Notes: generated by a model not told the origin, from the sequence alone. Positions 14,162 through 23,592 are shown, counted from the first letter of the stretch. The stretch: DNA of 45,056 bases from an uncultured Lachnospiraceae bacterium (GCA_910587295.1 CAJULP010000020.1:1-45056), one strand, 5' to 3'. Translations and numbers: made by a program.

Positions 14162-16726
14162 ATGAATCTTGTCCAAAAGATATTTGGTACGCATAGCGAA
14201 AGGGAAATAAAGCGCATAGAAGGGCTGGTACAGTCGATTGAAGACCTGCGTCCTTCCATGATGGAGCTTACGGATGAAGAATTAAGGGCTAAGACAGAGG
14301 AATTTAAGAAGCGTCTCTCGGAAGGGGAGACCTTGGATGACATTTTGGTGGATGCCTTTGCGGTGGTAAGGGAAGCGGCAAGGCGTGTGCTGCGCACGGA
14401 GCACTACCGGGTACAGCTGATCGGCGGTATCATCCTCCATCAGGGGCGCATTGCCGAGATGAAGACCGGCGAAGGAAAGACCCAGACCTGTCTTTTGCCG
14501 GCATATTTAAACGCGCTGGAAGGAAAAGGCGTGCACGTGGTGACGGTGAACGACTATCTGGCCAAGCGCGATGCGGAGTGGATGGGACAGGTACATGAAT
14601 TCTTAGGGCTTTCGGTAGGCGTTGTTTTAAACAGCATGAAGCCGGAAGAACGGCGGGAAGCTTATGCCTGCGATATTACTTATGTGACGAATAATGAACT
14701 TGGCTTTGATTATCTGCGTGACAACATGGTGATCTATAAAGCTCAGCTGGTCCTTCGCTCTTTGCACTATGCTATCATCGACGAGGTGGATTCGGTGCTT
14801 ATTGATGAAGCGAGGACACCCCTTATCATATCCGGTCAGAGTGGGAAATCCACCAAGCTTTATGAAGTCTGCGATATCTTAGCGAAGCAGATGAAGCGGG
14901 GCGAGGACATGGCGGATCTTTCTAAGATGGATGCCATTATGGGGATTGAGCGGGAAGAGACCGGAGATTTTATCGTCAATGAGAAGGACAAGGTAGTCAA
15001 CCTTACCGCACAGGGCGTTGACAAGGTGGAGAAGTTCTTCCAGATTGAAAACCTTGCGGATCCGGAAAACATTGAGATCCAGCACAATATTATTCTGGCG
15101 CTTCGGGCAAATAATCTGATGTTCCGTGATCAGGATTATGTGGTAAAAGATGATCAGGTTCTTATCGTGGATGAGTTTACCGGACGTATCATGCCGGGCC
15201 GCCGTTATTCGGACGGGCTCCATCAGGCCATTGAAGCGAAGGAACATGTGAAGGTAAAAAGGGAAAGTAAGACGTTAGCGACCATTACTTTCCAGAACTT
15301 TTTTAATAAATTTGAGAAAAAGGCCGGCATGACAGGTACGGCCCTTACGGAAGAAAAAGAGTTCCGTGATATTTACGGGATGGACGTTATCGAGATCCCC
15401 ACCAACGTACCGGTGGCCAGGATCGACCAGCACGACGCGGTATACAAGACCCGGAAGGAAAAGCTGCATGCCATCGTGGATGCGGTAAAGGAATCCCATG
15501 AAAAGGGGCAGCCGGTCCTTGTTGGTACGATCACCATCGAGGCTTCCGAGGAACTCAGCAAAATGCTGACCAAACGGGGAATCCAGCATAAAGTGCTGAA
15601 TGCAAAGTTCCATGAGCTTGAGGCTGAGATCGTGGCGGATGCGGGGATCCATGGGGCCGTGACTATTGCCACTAACATGGCAGGACGTGGTACGGATATC
15701 AAGTTAGACGAAGAGGCCAAAAAAGCAGGAGGCCTTAAGATCATCGGTACGGAGCGGCATGAATCCAGACGTATTGACAATCAGCTCCGCGGACGAAGCG
15801 GGCGGCAGGGCGACCCCGGTGAGTCCAAATTTTATATTTCCCTTGAGGACGATCTGATGCGTCTTTTTGGTTCCGAGCGCCTGATTGGCATGTTCAATGC
15901 CCTTGGCATCCCGGAAGGGCAGGAGATTGAGCATAAATCACTGACCAATGCCATTGAGTCCGCACAAAAGAAGATAGAAAACAATAACTTTGGTGTCAGG
16001 AAGAACCTGTTAGAGTATGACCAGGTGATGAATGAGCAGAGGGAGATCATTTATGAAGAACGCCGCCGGGTGCTTGACGGTGAGAGTATGCGGGAGGCCA
16101 TTTATAAGATGATCACGGACATCACGGAAAATGCCGTGGATATCGTGATCGGTGATGATACGGATTACGATGAGTGGAATTTAGAGGAGTTAAATACGCT
16201 GCTGCTTCCCACCATCCCCTTAAAACATATTAACCGCGGGCGCATCAACACGCCAAAGAAAAATGCGTTAAAACAGCAGTTGAAGGAAGAAGCGGTAAAG
16301 CTTTATGAGGCAAAGGAAGCGGAGTTTCCGGAACCGGAAGCAATCCGCGAGTTAGAGCGTGTAATCTTACTTAAGATCATTGACAGGAAGTGGATGGATC
16401 ATATCGACGATATGGACCAGCTCCGTCAGGGCGTAGGTCTGCAGGCCTACGGGCAAAGAGACCCGCTTGTGGAGTATAAGCTAAGCGGCTATGAGATGTT
16501 TGATGAGATGACCCAGAATATCCGTGAGGAGACGGTGCGGCTTTTGTTCCATGTGAGGGTGGAGCAGAAGGTGGAAAGAGAACAGGTAGCGAAAGTGACG
16601 GGAACGAACAAGGACGATTCCCTTGCCAAAGCGCCGGTGAAAAGGGAAAATGCCAAGATCTATCCCAATGACCCCTGCCCTTGCGGCAGCGGGAAGAAGT
16701 ACAAGCAGTGCTGTGGGCGTAAATAG
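14162..16726 (+). CDS. secA: Protein translocase ATPase SecA
   Basis: The motor of Sec-dependent export, driving preproteins through SecYEG. The 854-residue protein shows Walker A in EMKTGEGKTQT near residue 100, the DEAD-type IDEVDSVLIDEARTPLIISG near 207, the preprotein cross-linking region, and the second nucleotide domain ATNMAGRGTDIKLDEEA and QLRGRSGRQGDPGES. The C-terminal zinc motif CPCGSGKKYKQCC, which binds SecB or the ribosome, is complete. AAGAAAGG precedes the ATG. Followed by prfB, the common clostridial order. Confidence 0.97.
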   Translation: MNLVQKIFGTHSEREIKRIEGLVQSIEDLRPSMMELTDEELRAKTEEFKKRLSEGETLDDILVDAFAVVREAARRVLRTEHYRVQLIGGIILHQGRIAEMKTGEGKTQTCLLPAYLNALEGKGVHVVTVNDYLAKRDAEWMGQVHEFLGLSVGVVLNSMKPEERREAYACDITYVTNNELGFDYLRDNMVIYKAQLVLRSLHYAIIDEVDSVLIDEARTPLIISGQSGKSTKLYEVCDILAKQMKRGEDMADLSKMDAIMGIEREETGDFIVNEKDKVVNLTAQGVDKVEKFFQIENLADPENIEIQHNIILALRANNLMFRDQDYVVKDDQVLIVDEFTGRIMPGRRYSDGLHQAIEAKEHVKVKRESKTLATITFQNFFNKFEKKAGMTGTALTEEKEFRDIYGMDVIEIPTNVPVARIDQHDAVYKTRKEKLHAIVDAVKESHEKGQPVLVGTITIEASEELSKMLTKRGIQHKVLNAKFHELEAEIVADAGIHGAVTIATNMAGRGTDIKLDEEAKKAGGLKIIGTERHESRRIDNQLRGRSGRQGDPGESKFYISLEDDLMRLFGSERLIGMFNALGIPEGQEIEHKSLTNAIESAQKKIENNNFGVRKNLLEYDQVMNEQREIIYEERRRVLDGESMREAIYKMITDITENAVDIVIGDDTDYDEWNLEELNTLLLPTIPLKHINRGRINTPKKNALKQQLKEEAVKLYEAKEAEFPEPEAIRELERVILLKIIDRKWMDHIDDMDQLRQGVGLQAYGQRDPLVEYKLSGYEMFDEMTQNIREETVRLLFHVRVEQKVEREQVAKVTGTNKDDSLAKAPVKRENAKIYPNDPCPCGSGKKYKQCCGRK

Positions 16727-16767
16727 ATTTTGCCCATAAAATAAAATAAAGAAAGAGGTGACGCAAG

Positions 16768-17887
16768 GTGGTAGAATTAGACCAGATGAAGTCTGAACTT
16801 CAGGCTTACAAGAGCCCTTTAGCGGAAGTGAGGGATTCACTTTGACTTAGCAAATAAGTCAAAGAAGATTGAAGAACTGGAACGAGAGATGGAGGCTCCC
16901 GGCTTTTGGGATGACCCTGATTATTCGAACCAGAAAATGAAAGAACTAAAGAACTTAAAAGACATTGTCGAAACCATGAAAGGGCTTGAGGGACAGTACG
17001 AGGATATTGAAATGCTGATTGAGATGGGGGATGAGGAAGAAGACGCCCAGCTTGCAGCGGATATCAGGAAAGAGTTAGATGAATTTATTGCTTCTTTTGA
17101 GGAAATCCGTATCAGTACCCTCTTGTCTGATGAATACGATGGGGATAATGCTATCCTGAAGCTAAATGCGGGAGCGGGGGGAACGGAAAGCTGTGACTGG
17201 TGTTCCATGCTCTACCGCATGTATACCAGATGGGCGGAGCGCAAGGGATTTTCCGTGGAAGTGCTGGACTATCTGGATGGCGATGAGGCAGGGATCAAGT
17301 CAGTGACTTTCCAGGTCAACGGGGTGAATGCCTACGGATACTTAAAATCAGAAAAAGGTGTCCACCGGCTGGTACGTATCTCTCCTTTTAATGCTCAGGG
17401 AAAACGCCAGACCTCTTTTGTGTCGCTGGATGTGATGCCGGATATTGAGGAAGACGTGGACGTGGAGGTTAATGAGGACGAATTGCGGATCGACACTTAC
17501 CGAAGCAGCGGTGCCGGCGGTCAGCACATTAACAAGACCTCTTCCGCAATCAGGATTACCCACCTTCCCACCGGGATCGTGGTACAGTGCCAGAATGAGC
17601 GTTCCCAGTTCCAGAATAAGGATAAGGCTATGCAGATGCTGAAGGCCAAGCTGTATATGCTGAAAAAAGAAGCAAATGCGGAAAAACTGTCCGATATCCG
17701 GGGTGAAGTGAAGGAGATTGGCTGGGGCAATCAGATCCGGTCTTATGTGATGCAGCCATATACCATGGTAAAAGACCATCGGACCAGCGCTGAGACAGGA
17801 AACGTGGATGCGGTCATGGACGGGGCTCTTGACCCGTTTATCAATGCATATCTAAAATGGATCAATACAAAAGAGCCGTCGGATTAA
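16768..17887 (+). CDS. prfB: Peptide chain release factor 2 (programmed +1 frameshift)
   Basis: Recognises UGA and UAA and releases the finished chain. Translation starts at the GTG at 16768 (GAAAGAGGTG upstream), reads 25 codons VVELDQMKSELQAYKSPLAEVRDSL, and meets CTT TGA C at 16840-16846, the classic prfB slippery site, with purine-rich GTGAGGGA just upstream. A +1 shift continues as DLANKSKKIEELEREMEAPGFWDDP to the stop at 17887, about 372 residues in all. The codon-recognition motif SPF (RISPFNAQGKRQTS) and the catalytic GGQ (SSGAGGQHINKT) are present. The in-frame TGA makes expression autoregulatory: low RF2 favours the shift. Confidence 0.95.
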
Positions 17888-17901
17888 CGACGGCTCTTTC
17901 T
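17871..17901 (+). terminator. Intrinsic terminator overlapping the prfB stop
   Basis: AAGAGCCGTCG pairs with CGACGGCTCTTT with a GATTA loop; the prfB stop codon is inside the hairpin. Confidence 0.8.
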
Positions 17902-17964
17902 AATGCGTACAGCAGGGGAACGGCAAAGGCTGACGGATGTTCCGTACGAGTAGGGAAAATGCCA

Positions 17965-18729
17965 TTATGGGGTGTGCGGATGCTTGTTCCGCATCAGGTC
18001 TAAATAGAAGTTTGCATAAGTTGCCTGCATGTAAGGGTACACCCATAAAAAGCCAAGTCCGCAGGAACAGATGGAAAGTAACATAAGGGGCAGGAAGCTT
18101 AGCTGGATATAAAACAGCCTTGCTTTATGCCCTTTTATAAGCTTTGGGGCAAGCTTTAGCAATTGCGCCGCCGTATACTCCGGGAAATCCTGCATCAGAT
18201 AAAAAATCTGGGATAATAAAAGCTGTGCAAACACTTCAATGGCGGTTCCGACTACCAGTAAGATAGTATAAAGCAGGAACGTTCCTGCTCCAAAGGGAAG
18301 CATGGAAGCATTGGGATTCCAGCTTATCATAGATGTAAGAAGCAGGCTGCCCACATAGGTATAAGGCAATGTGGCAGCTAAAGAGATCACGGATAACAGA
18401 AGCTGGATCTGGGATACCTTGCCTGCTTTCTGGAAAACAGGCGGGGTAAAAAAATGAAACAGATCCATCACGGCGGGGGGCTGGTTACAGGCAACCTTCA
18501 GATAAACAAGCGCTTCCCCGGCAGTGAAAAAGCCGGCAAAAACGCTGATGACCAAAGAAAGCATGTAATAAAGAAAAGGGCTTATCCGGGCAAGGGGATT
18601 AAACAGAAATTGGATGGGAAGGGTACAAAGCAGATGGAGGGCTAAGATACCCACCGTGATGCCGTACTTTCCAAGAAGCTGTCCCTTGGCCAGCCTTTTT
18701 AACTCGTTTGAGGATAAATAATGATTCAT
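17965..18729 (-). CDS. DUF975-like integral membrane protein
   Basis: A 254-residue membrane protein with about six hydrophobic segments. It begins MNHYLSSNELKRLAKGQLLGKYGITVGILALHLL; the SxxELKxxAKxxLxGKYG start and the segments LVYLKVACNQPPAVMDLFHFF and YTAAQLLKLAPKLIKGHKARLFYIQLSFL are typical of the DUF975 family, whose function is unknown. Alone on the minus strand and convergent with prfB. AAGGTATTG precedes the ATG as a weak site. Confidence 0.75.
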   Translation of the reverse strand: MNHYLSSNELKRLAKGQLLGKYGITVGILALHLLCTLPIQFLFNPLARISPFLYYMLSLVISVFAGFFTAGEALVYLKVACNQPPAVMDLFHFFTPPVFQKAGKVSQIQLLLSVISLAATLPYTYVGSLLLTSMISWNPNASMLPFGAGTFLLYTILLVVGTAIEVFAQLLLSQIFYLMQDFPEYTAAQLLKLAPKLIKGHKARLFYIQLSFLPLMLLSICSCGLGFLWVYPYMQATYANFYLDLMRNKHPHTP

Positions 18730-18770
18730 AAAAATAACAATACCTTTCCGTAGTTTGTATCATAAAGCGT

Positions 18771-19280
18771 TTACACGGCAAGATCCAGGTTGCTGCCGAC
18801 CAAAGAGATTGCATCCGCGGATTTCCGGTTCTTGACATAAGGGTTTTCCTCATTGGAATATTTGATCTTGGTTGCGGTAGTGCCGCCGGATACATAGCTG
18901 CTCCCGCATTCAGGGCAGACTGCCGTCTTTAGGGTAACGGAAGCGGAAAGCACTTTCCCGTTATTTTTGGCCGCTTTGGTGTAAGCGTTGCTTACATGCT
19001 CCTGTTCATGGGCACGGACCTTGGAAGCGGAAGCCTGGGGAGAGATATGGGCCGCTGATTTAAAGGATACCATTTCGTTAGACCCATCCTGATATTTGCG
19101 GTTCTTGCAGGTTTCACATTCCGCGGGGGAAGATTTCCGCCCGGGGGATATCTGAGTATCTGCGCCGGGATTTAAGACCGGTTTTCCGGCTTTTTGGACA
19201 TTTCCGGACATAGATGCATACCCTGCACCTGCCTGATAGGGAACCACGTTGGAATAAGCGCCTGAAATTATACCTGACAT
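18771..19280 (-). CDS. Putative zinc metalloprotease-like protein with HEQEH motif
   Basis: A 169-residue protein with three notable parts: an N-terminal low-complexity segment, a CxxCxxRKYxDGS motif (ECETCKNRKYQDGS) near residue 57, and VRAHEQEHVSNAYTKAAKNNGKVL near 88, where HExxH is the classic zinc-protease core, followed by VCPECGSSYVSGG. The order resembles the SprA-related putative metallopeptidases, a comparison made from memory. No signal peptide is visible. The ATG at 19280 has AAAGGAG nine bases upstream and is chosen over upstream in-frame ATGs. Function unknown. Confidence 0.6.
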   Translation of the reverse strand: MSGIISGAYSNVVPYQAGAGYASMSGNVQKAGKPVLNPGADTQISPGRKSSPAECETCKNRKYQDGSNEMVSFKSAAHISPQASASKVRAHEQEHVSNAYTKAAKNNGKVLSASVTLKTAVCPECGSSYVSGGTTATKIKYSNEENPYVKNRKSADAISLVGSNLDLAV

Positions 19281-19330
19281 ATGTGTCAACTCCTTTATTT
19301 TCATAATCATAGACAAAGTGTCATCATTTT

Positions 19331-19771
19331 TTAGTAAGGTGAAACCGGTTTACCAAGTGAGTCAGCGAAATCTTCCATGATATCTTCATAGGACTGCCCT
19401 AAAATCTCATCCGGGGAAATTCCGAACTGATCCTCTAACTGCTGATCCATCTGCTGGCCTAAGCGGATCATGTCGCTTCTGCTGCTGCTAAGGAAAAGGG
19501 TGATGAAAGTTCCCATGATCACTATGATCAGGCCTATGCAGCCGATAGCGGTACAAAGCCCGATCTTTGCACTGATCAAAAGTTTTTTGCCATAGCCTTT
19601 GGAAAGAATGGCAAAGATGATGGAAAGACTTCCAAAAACCAGCGGAAGGTAAACGGTAAGGAAAGAAAACATACAGCCCAGTCCCAAGATCATGGAAACG
19701 GTGGCAAAAGCCGCACCGGCATTTTGGAGGTTCTGGGGCTGATAGTAATAATTTTGTTCTTGATGATCCAT
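19331..19771 (-). CDS. Small membrane protein (DUF4190-like)
   Basis: A 146-residue protein with a Gln/Tyr-rich N-terminus (MDHQEQNYYYQPQNLQNAGAAFATVSMILGLGCMFSF) and two or three hydrophobic segments, then a cytosolic or extracellular acidic tail (MDQQLEDQFGISPDEILGQSYEDIMEDFADSLG). The pattern resembles DUF4190-type proteins. The ATG at 19771 follows AAGG with a spacing of about eight. Upstream of the putative metalloprotease with 50 bases between, so they may form an operon. Function unknown. Confidence 0.6.
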   Translation of the reverse strand: MDHQEQNYYYQPQNLQNAGAAFATVSMILGLGCMFSFLTVYLPLVFGSLSIIFAILSKGYGKKLLISAKIGLCTAIGCIGLIIVIMGTFITLFLSSSRSDMIRLGQQMDQQLEDQFGISPDEILGQSYEDIMEDFADSLGKPVSPY

Positions 19772-19869
19772 AGGAATAACCTTGCCTTTCCATAAATACA
19801 TGTTCCATTGTATGGAACAATGCCTGTAAAAGTATCTTAGCACTTTCCTTTCAATAATACAAATCTTTC

Positions 19870-19899
19870 TTGAAAATAAGATGGTTTATCCACTATAAT
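19870..19899 (+). promoter_or_regulatory. Promoter of tex
   Basis: TTGAAA at 19870-19875, 18-base spacer, TATAAT at 19894-19899. Confidence 0.65.
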
Positions 19900-19973
19900 A
19901 GAGAAGGAGCAGCCGGCATGCAAAAGAAAATATGCTGCCGGGGCTGTAATCATACATTGTGAGGATGGAGCAT

Positions 19974-22349
19974 ATGGATATTGTACTGAAACTGAAAGAA
20001 GAACTGCAGGTGGAAAAATGGCAGGTGGAAGCCGCCGTTCAATTGATCGATGAGGGGAACACCATCCCTTTTATTTCAAGGTACCGAAAAGAGGCCACCG
20101 GTTCTTTAAACGACGAACAGCTGCGGACACTGTTTGAGAGACTGAATTATCTGCGCAATCTGGAAGAAAAGAAGGAGCAGGTGATCGCCAGCATCGAAGA
20201 ACAGGGGAAACTGACCGAAGAGCTTAAGGAAAAGATCCTTGCGGCACAGACTTTGGTGGTAGTGGAGGATTTATACAGGCCATATAGGCCAAAGAGAAAA
20301 ACAAGGGCCAGCGTGGCTAAGGAAAAGGGATTGGATGGGCTTGCGGAATATATCTTGAAGCAGGATGCCACAGAACCTTTGGAAGTGGAAGCCGCAAAGT
20401 ATGTAAGCGAAGAAAAAGAAGTAAAAAGTGAAAAGGATGCCCTTCAGGGCGCTATGGATATCATTGCGGAGACGATCTCCGATGAGGCTGATTACCGTAT
20501 GTATATCCGTTCCGCCACCATGGAGGAAGGAAAATTGACCAGTGTGGCCAAGGACGAAAAAGCCCAGAGCGTTTATGAGACCTACTATGATTATGAGGAA
20601 CCTTTAAAGAAAACGGTAGGGCACAGGATCCTTGCGTTAAACCGGGGGGAAAATGAAAAATTCCTGACGGTTAAGGTGGAAGCGCCTCAGGAGCGTATTT
20701 TGCAGTACCTTGCCAAAAAGATCATCACATCGGATAATGAGTTTACCACGCCGGTTTTGACTGATGTGGTCAAGGATGCTTATGACCGTTTGATCGCACC
20801 GGCGATTGAAAGAGAGATCAGGAATGAACTGACGGAGAAAGCGGAAGACGGCGCAATCTCTGTATTTGGGAAAAATTTAGAGCAGCTTCTGATGCAGCCG
20901 CCGATTGCGGGAAAGGTGGTGCTGGGCTGGGATCCGGCATTCCGTACGGGCTGCAAGCTGGCGATCGTGGACGCTACCGGGAAGGTGCTGGATACCAAAG
21001 TCATTTATCCTACCGCCCCTCAGAATAAGGTGGAGGAGTCAAAAAAAGAGTTAAAGCGGCTGATCGGCAAATATGGTGTTTCCCTGATCAGTGTGGGCAA
21101 TGGGACCGCGTCAAGGGAATCCGAGCAGGTAATCGTGGAACTGATCAAAGAGCTGGATGTTCCCGTTCAGTATGTGATCGTCAACGAAGCAGGCGCTTCC
21201 GTGTATTCGGCAAGTAAACTGGCAACGGAGGAGTTCCCTAATTTTGACGTGGGGCAGCGAAGTGCCGCTTCCATCGCAAGAAGGCTCCAGGATCCGTTGG
21301 CGGAACTGGTGAAGATTGACCCGAAGTCCATCGGGGTAGGACAGTACCAGCATGACATGAACCAGAAAAAGCTTGGGGAGGCTTTAGGCGGCGTGGTGGA
21401 AGACTGCGTGAATAAGGTGGGCGTGGATTTGAACACGGCGTCCGCATCCCTTTTGGAATATATCTCAGGGGTTTCCAAGGCAATCGCTAAAAATATCGTG
21501 GATTACAGAGAGCAGAACGGGCGGTTTAGAAGCCGTGCCCAGCTCCTTAAGGTGCCAAAGTTAGGACCGAAAGCCTATGAGCAGTGCGCCGGCTTTCTGC
21601 GCATCCTTGACGGAGATAATCCGTTGGACGCTACCAGCGTCCACCCGGAATCCTATCAGGCGGCTATGCAGCTTTTGGATAAGATGGGCCTTACCATGGA
21701 TGATGTGCGAAAGGCACAAAAAGCTGCCGCAAGTAAAAACGCAGTGAAAAAGGAACATTCCGGGGCGGCCAAAAAAGAGGCAAAGCCCAAGCAGCAAAAG
21801 GTAGTGATACGGAATACGAATACCGCTATGGGAAAAGCCTTAGCGGCTGCTATGGGCGGTATGGTCATGGCGGCCGAAGAGGATTCCCCTAAGCAAAAGA
21901 GAGAGGCAGTCCAGGGCGCAAAGACGGATGGAAACCAGGCGGTAAGCAGCCTGGAAAAGAAGATCAAAGACAAAAAGCGGATGGCGGAAGAACTGGGGAT
22001 TGGAGAGATCACCCTGACGGATATTTTAAAGGAGCTGGAAAAGCCCTCCAGGGATCCCAGGGAAAATATGCCCGCCCCCATCCTTAGGAGCGATGTCCTT
22101 GACATGAAGGACTTAAAGCCGGGGATGATCCTGAAAGGAACGGTGCGCAATGTAATTGATTTTGGCGTTTTCGTGGATATTGGCGTCCATCAGGATGGTC
22201 TGGTACATATTTCCCAGATCACGGACCGGTTTATCAAACATCCGTTAGAGGCAGTCAGCGTTGGCGATATCGTGGATGTCCAGGTGCTGACCGTGGATGT
22301 GCCGAAAAAGAGGATCGGGCTTACCATGAGGCTTAACCAGAAGAATTAA
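19974..22349 (+). CDS. tex: Tex family RNA-binding protein
   Basis: A 791-residue protein of the Tex/Spt6-like group, linked to transcription and RNA handling. Domains in order: the N-terminal helical Tex domain (QVEAAVQLIDEGNTIPFISRYRKEATGSL), the YqgF/RuvX-like domain (VVLGWDPAFRTGCKLAIVDATGKVLDT, about residue 320), a helix-hairpin-helix pair (TASASLLEYISGVSKAIAKNIVDYREQNGRF), and a C-terminal S1 domain (LKPGMILKGTVRNVIDFGVFVDIGVHQDGLVHISQ). Between the HhH and S1 domains lies an insert of about 80 lysine- and alanine-rich residues (from KKEHSGAAKKEAKPKQQK), longer than in typical Tex. The ATG at 19974 is chosen by family length; the upstream ATG at 19965 is possible. Confidence 0.93.
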   Translation: MDIVLKLKEELQVEKWQVEAAVQLIDEGNTIPFISRYRKEATGSLNDEQLRTLFERLNYLRNLEEKKEQVIASIEEQGKLTEELKEKILAAQTLVVVEDLYRPYRPKRKTRASVAKEKGLDGLAEYILKQDATEPLEVEAAKYVSEEKEVKSEKDALQGAMDIIAETISDEADYRMYIRSATMEEGKLTSVAKDEKAQSVYETYYDYEEPLKKTVGHRILALNRGENEKFLTVKVEAPQERILQYLAKKIITSDNEFTTPVLTDVVKDAYDRLIAPAIEREIRNELTEKAEDGAISVFGKNLEQLLMQPPIAGKVVLGWDPAFRTGCKLAIVDATGKVLDTKVIYPTAPQNKVEESKKELKRLIGKYGVSLISVGNGTASRESEQVIVELIKELDVPVQYVIVNEAGASVYSASKLATEEFPNFDVGQRSAASIARRLQDPLAELVKIDPKSIGVGQYQHDMNQKKLGEALGGVVEDCVNKVGVDLNTASASLLEYISGVSKAIAKNIVDYREQNGRFRSRAQLLKVPKLGPKAYEQCAGFLRILDGDNPLDATSVHPESYQAAMQLLDKMGLTMDDVRKAQKAAASKNAVKKEHSGAAKKEAKPKQQKVVIRNTNTAMGKALAAAMGGMVMAAEEDSPKQKREAVQGAKTDGNQAVSSLEKKIKDKKRMAEELGIGEITLTDILKELEKPSRDPRENMPAPILRSDVLDMKDLKPGMILKGTVRNVIDFGVFVDIGVHQDGLVHISQITDRFIKHPLEAVSVGDIVDVQVLTVDVPKKRIGLTMRLNQKN

Positions 22350-22352
22350 GTG

Positions 22353-22381
22353 TTGACTTTGGCCGTTTCCTGTACTACAAT
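22353..22381 (+). promoter_or_regulatory. Promoter of the FMN riboswitch-ribU unit
   Basis: TTGACT at 22353-22358, 17-base spacer, TACAAT at 22376-22381, just ahead of the riboswitch. Confidence 0.8.
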
Positions 22382-22406
22382 GATTTTGGTAAAAATAATA
22401 GAAAAA

Positions 22407-22545
22407 GTTCTTCGGGGTTGGGTGAGATTCCCTACCGGCGGTATAGTCCGCGACCTGTGCATACATATATGGGTTAGTAAATGTTGCATGGCTGATTTGG
22501 TGAAATTCCAAAACCGACAGTAAAGTCTGGATGAGAGAAGAAACT
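22407..22545 (+). promoter_or_regulatory. FMN riboswitch (RFN element)
   Basis: The conserved RFN blocks are all present: TTCTTCGGGG, GGGTGAGATTCCCTACCGG, TAGTCCGCGACC, TGGTGAAATTCCAAAACC, GACAGTAAAGTCTGGATG and GAGAAGAA. The closing helix is TTCTTC (22409-22414) with GAAGAA (22536-22541). It should lower expression of the downstream riboflavin transporter when FMN is plentiful, via the terminator at 22605-22632. Confidence 0.96.
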
Positions 22546-22604
22546 GCAGGAAGGAAGCGGTGAAGACGGCTTTTAGTGTGAGGTGTCATATTTCTGCAAG
22601 TTTT

Positions 22605-22632
22605 GCCCCGGATGGTCATCCGGGGCTTTTTT
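22605..22632 (+). terminator. Riboswitch expression-platform terminator
   Basis: GCCCCGGATG (22605-22614) pairs with CATCCGGGGC (22617-22626), followed by six T. Confidence 0.9.
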
Positions 22633-22639
22633 ATGCGCA

Positions 22640-22756
22640 GGAGCGCACAGATGAAATTGTTGCTTACGCAACGTGCGCTCCACGCGGCGAGTAGGGAGAA
22701 ACTCTTCCCTACTCGATTGCCACGGGCACCCAGAGGAAACGTGCCGCTAAGGCGGC
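22640..22756 (+). other. Hairpin-rich leader between riboswitch and ribU
   Basis: Three strong helices in about 120 bases: GGAGCGCAC/GTGCGCTCC (22640-22681) capped by GTTGC-TTAC-GCAAC; CGAGTAGGGAG with TCTTCCCTACTCG (22688-22715); and GCCGC/GCGGC (22743-22756). It lies past the riboswitch terminator and before the ribU ribosome binding site. It is not needed for a standard RFN switch and its role is unknown. No open frame is convincing. Confidence 0.5.
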
Positions 22757-22819
22757 GCATGGGGCATTGAGGCAGGATCGTGAAGACTTTTTCCGCAAAT
22801 GGAAAGGAGAAATGGTAAA

Positions 22820-23587
22820 ATGAGTAACGGATTATGGGAAAGCGTAAAGGACAATGTGATATTTGTCATGGTATCAGTGGGAGTTGCGGTTGCGCTGTTT
22901 GTGATCGCATATGCGGCGGAAAAGCTGATCAAAAAGAAAAACCGGGAGACGGAACGTATCTTATCCACAAGGAAGATCGCAATGATCGGGGTATTTTCGG
23001 CAATTGCAATGATCCTGCATATTTTGGACTTTCCGGTGCCTTTTGCCCCGCCGTTTTATAAGCTGGATTTCAGCGAACTTCCGGCATTGATCGGTACCTT
23101 TGCCTTTGGCCCGGTGGCGGGGATCATGATCGAGTTTTGTAAGATCATGCTGAAGCTTCTGATCAAAGGCACCAGCACGGCATTTGTAGGGGATCTGGCC
23201 AATTTCGTTATCGGGTGCAGCTTTATCTTACCGGCATCCATTATTTACATGTTCCATAAGACCAAGAAAAATGCGATCATTGCGTCTGGTATAGGAACAC
23301 TGATCATGACGGTATTTGGCACCATGTTTAATGCGGTATATCTTCTTCCGGCGTTTTCTGTTTTGTACGGGATGCCGCTGGAAGCCATTGTGGAGATGGG
23401 AACGAAGATTAATGGCAGCATTACCAGTGTGACCACGTTAGTGATCTTTGCGGTGGCACCCTTAAACCTGTTGAAAGGGTTTAGCGTTTCTTTTGTGACG
23501 CTCCTTGTGTACAAAAAATTAAGCCCTGTTTTAAAAGCGGGAACGGTCTGGGGGAATAAGGAACGGAGAGTTTCCGTATCGGAATAA
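22820..23587 (+). CDS. ribU: ECF transporter S component, riboflavin (RibU)
   Basis: Predicted substrate-binding membrane subunit that takes up riboflavin with a shared ECF energising module encoded elsewhere. The core (from about residue 50, TRKIAMIGVFSAIAMILHILDFPVPFAPPFYKLDFSELPALIGTFAFGPVAGIMIEFCKI) is the RibU signature, and the FMN riboswitch upstream confirms the substrate. At 255 residues it is longer than usual because of an added N-terminal transmembrane helix (NVIFVMVSVGVAVALFVIAYAAEKLI) and a basic linker. The ATG at 22820 follows AAAGGAG with a spacing of ten. A terminator follows at 23593. Confidence 0.93.
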   Translation: MSNGLWESVKDNVIFVMVSVGVAVALFVIAYAAEKLIKKKNRETERILSTRKIAMIGVFSAIAMILHILDFPVPFAPPFYKLDFSELPALIGTFAFGPVAGIMIEFCKIMLKLLIKGTSTAFVGDLANFVIGCSFILPASIIYMFHKTKKNAIIASGIGTLIMTVFGTMFNAVYLLPAFSVLYGMPLEAIVEMGTKINGSITSVTTLVIFAVAPLNLLKGFSVSFVTLLVYKKLSPVLKAGTVWGNKERRVSVSE

Positions 23588-23592
23588 ACCCC

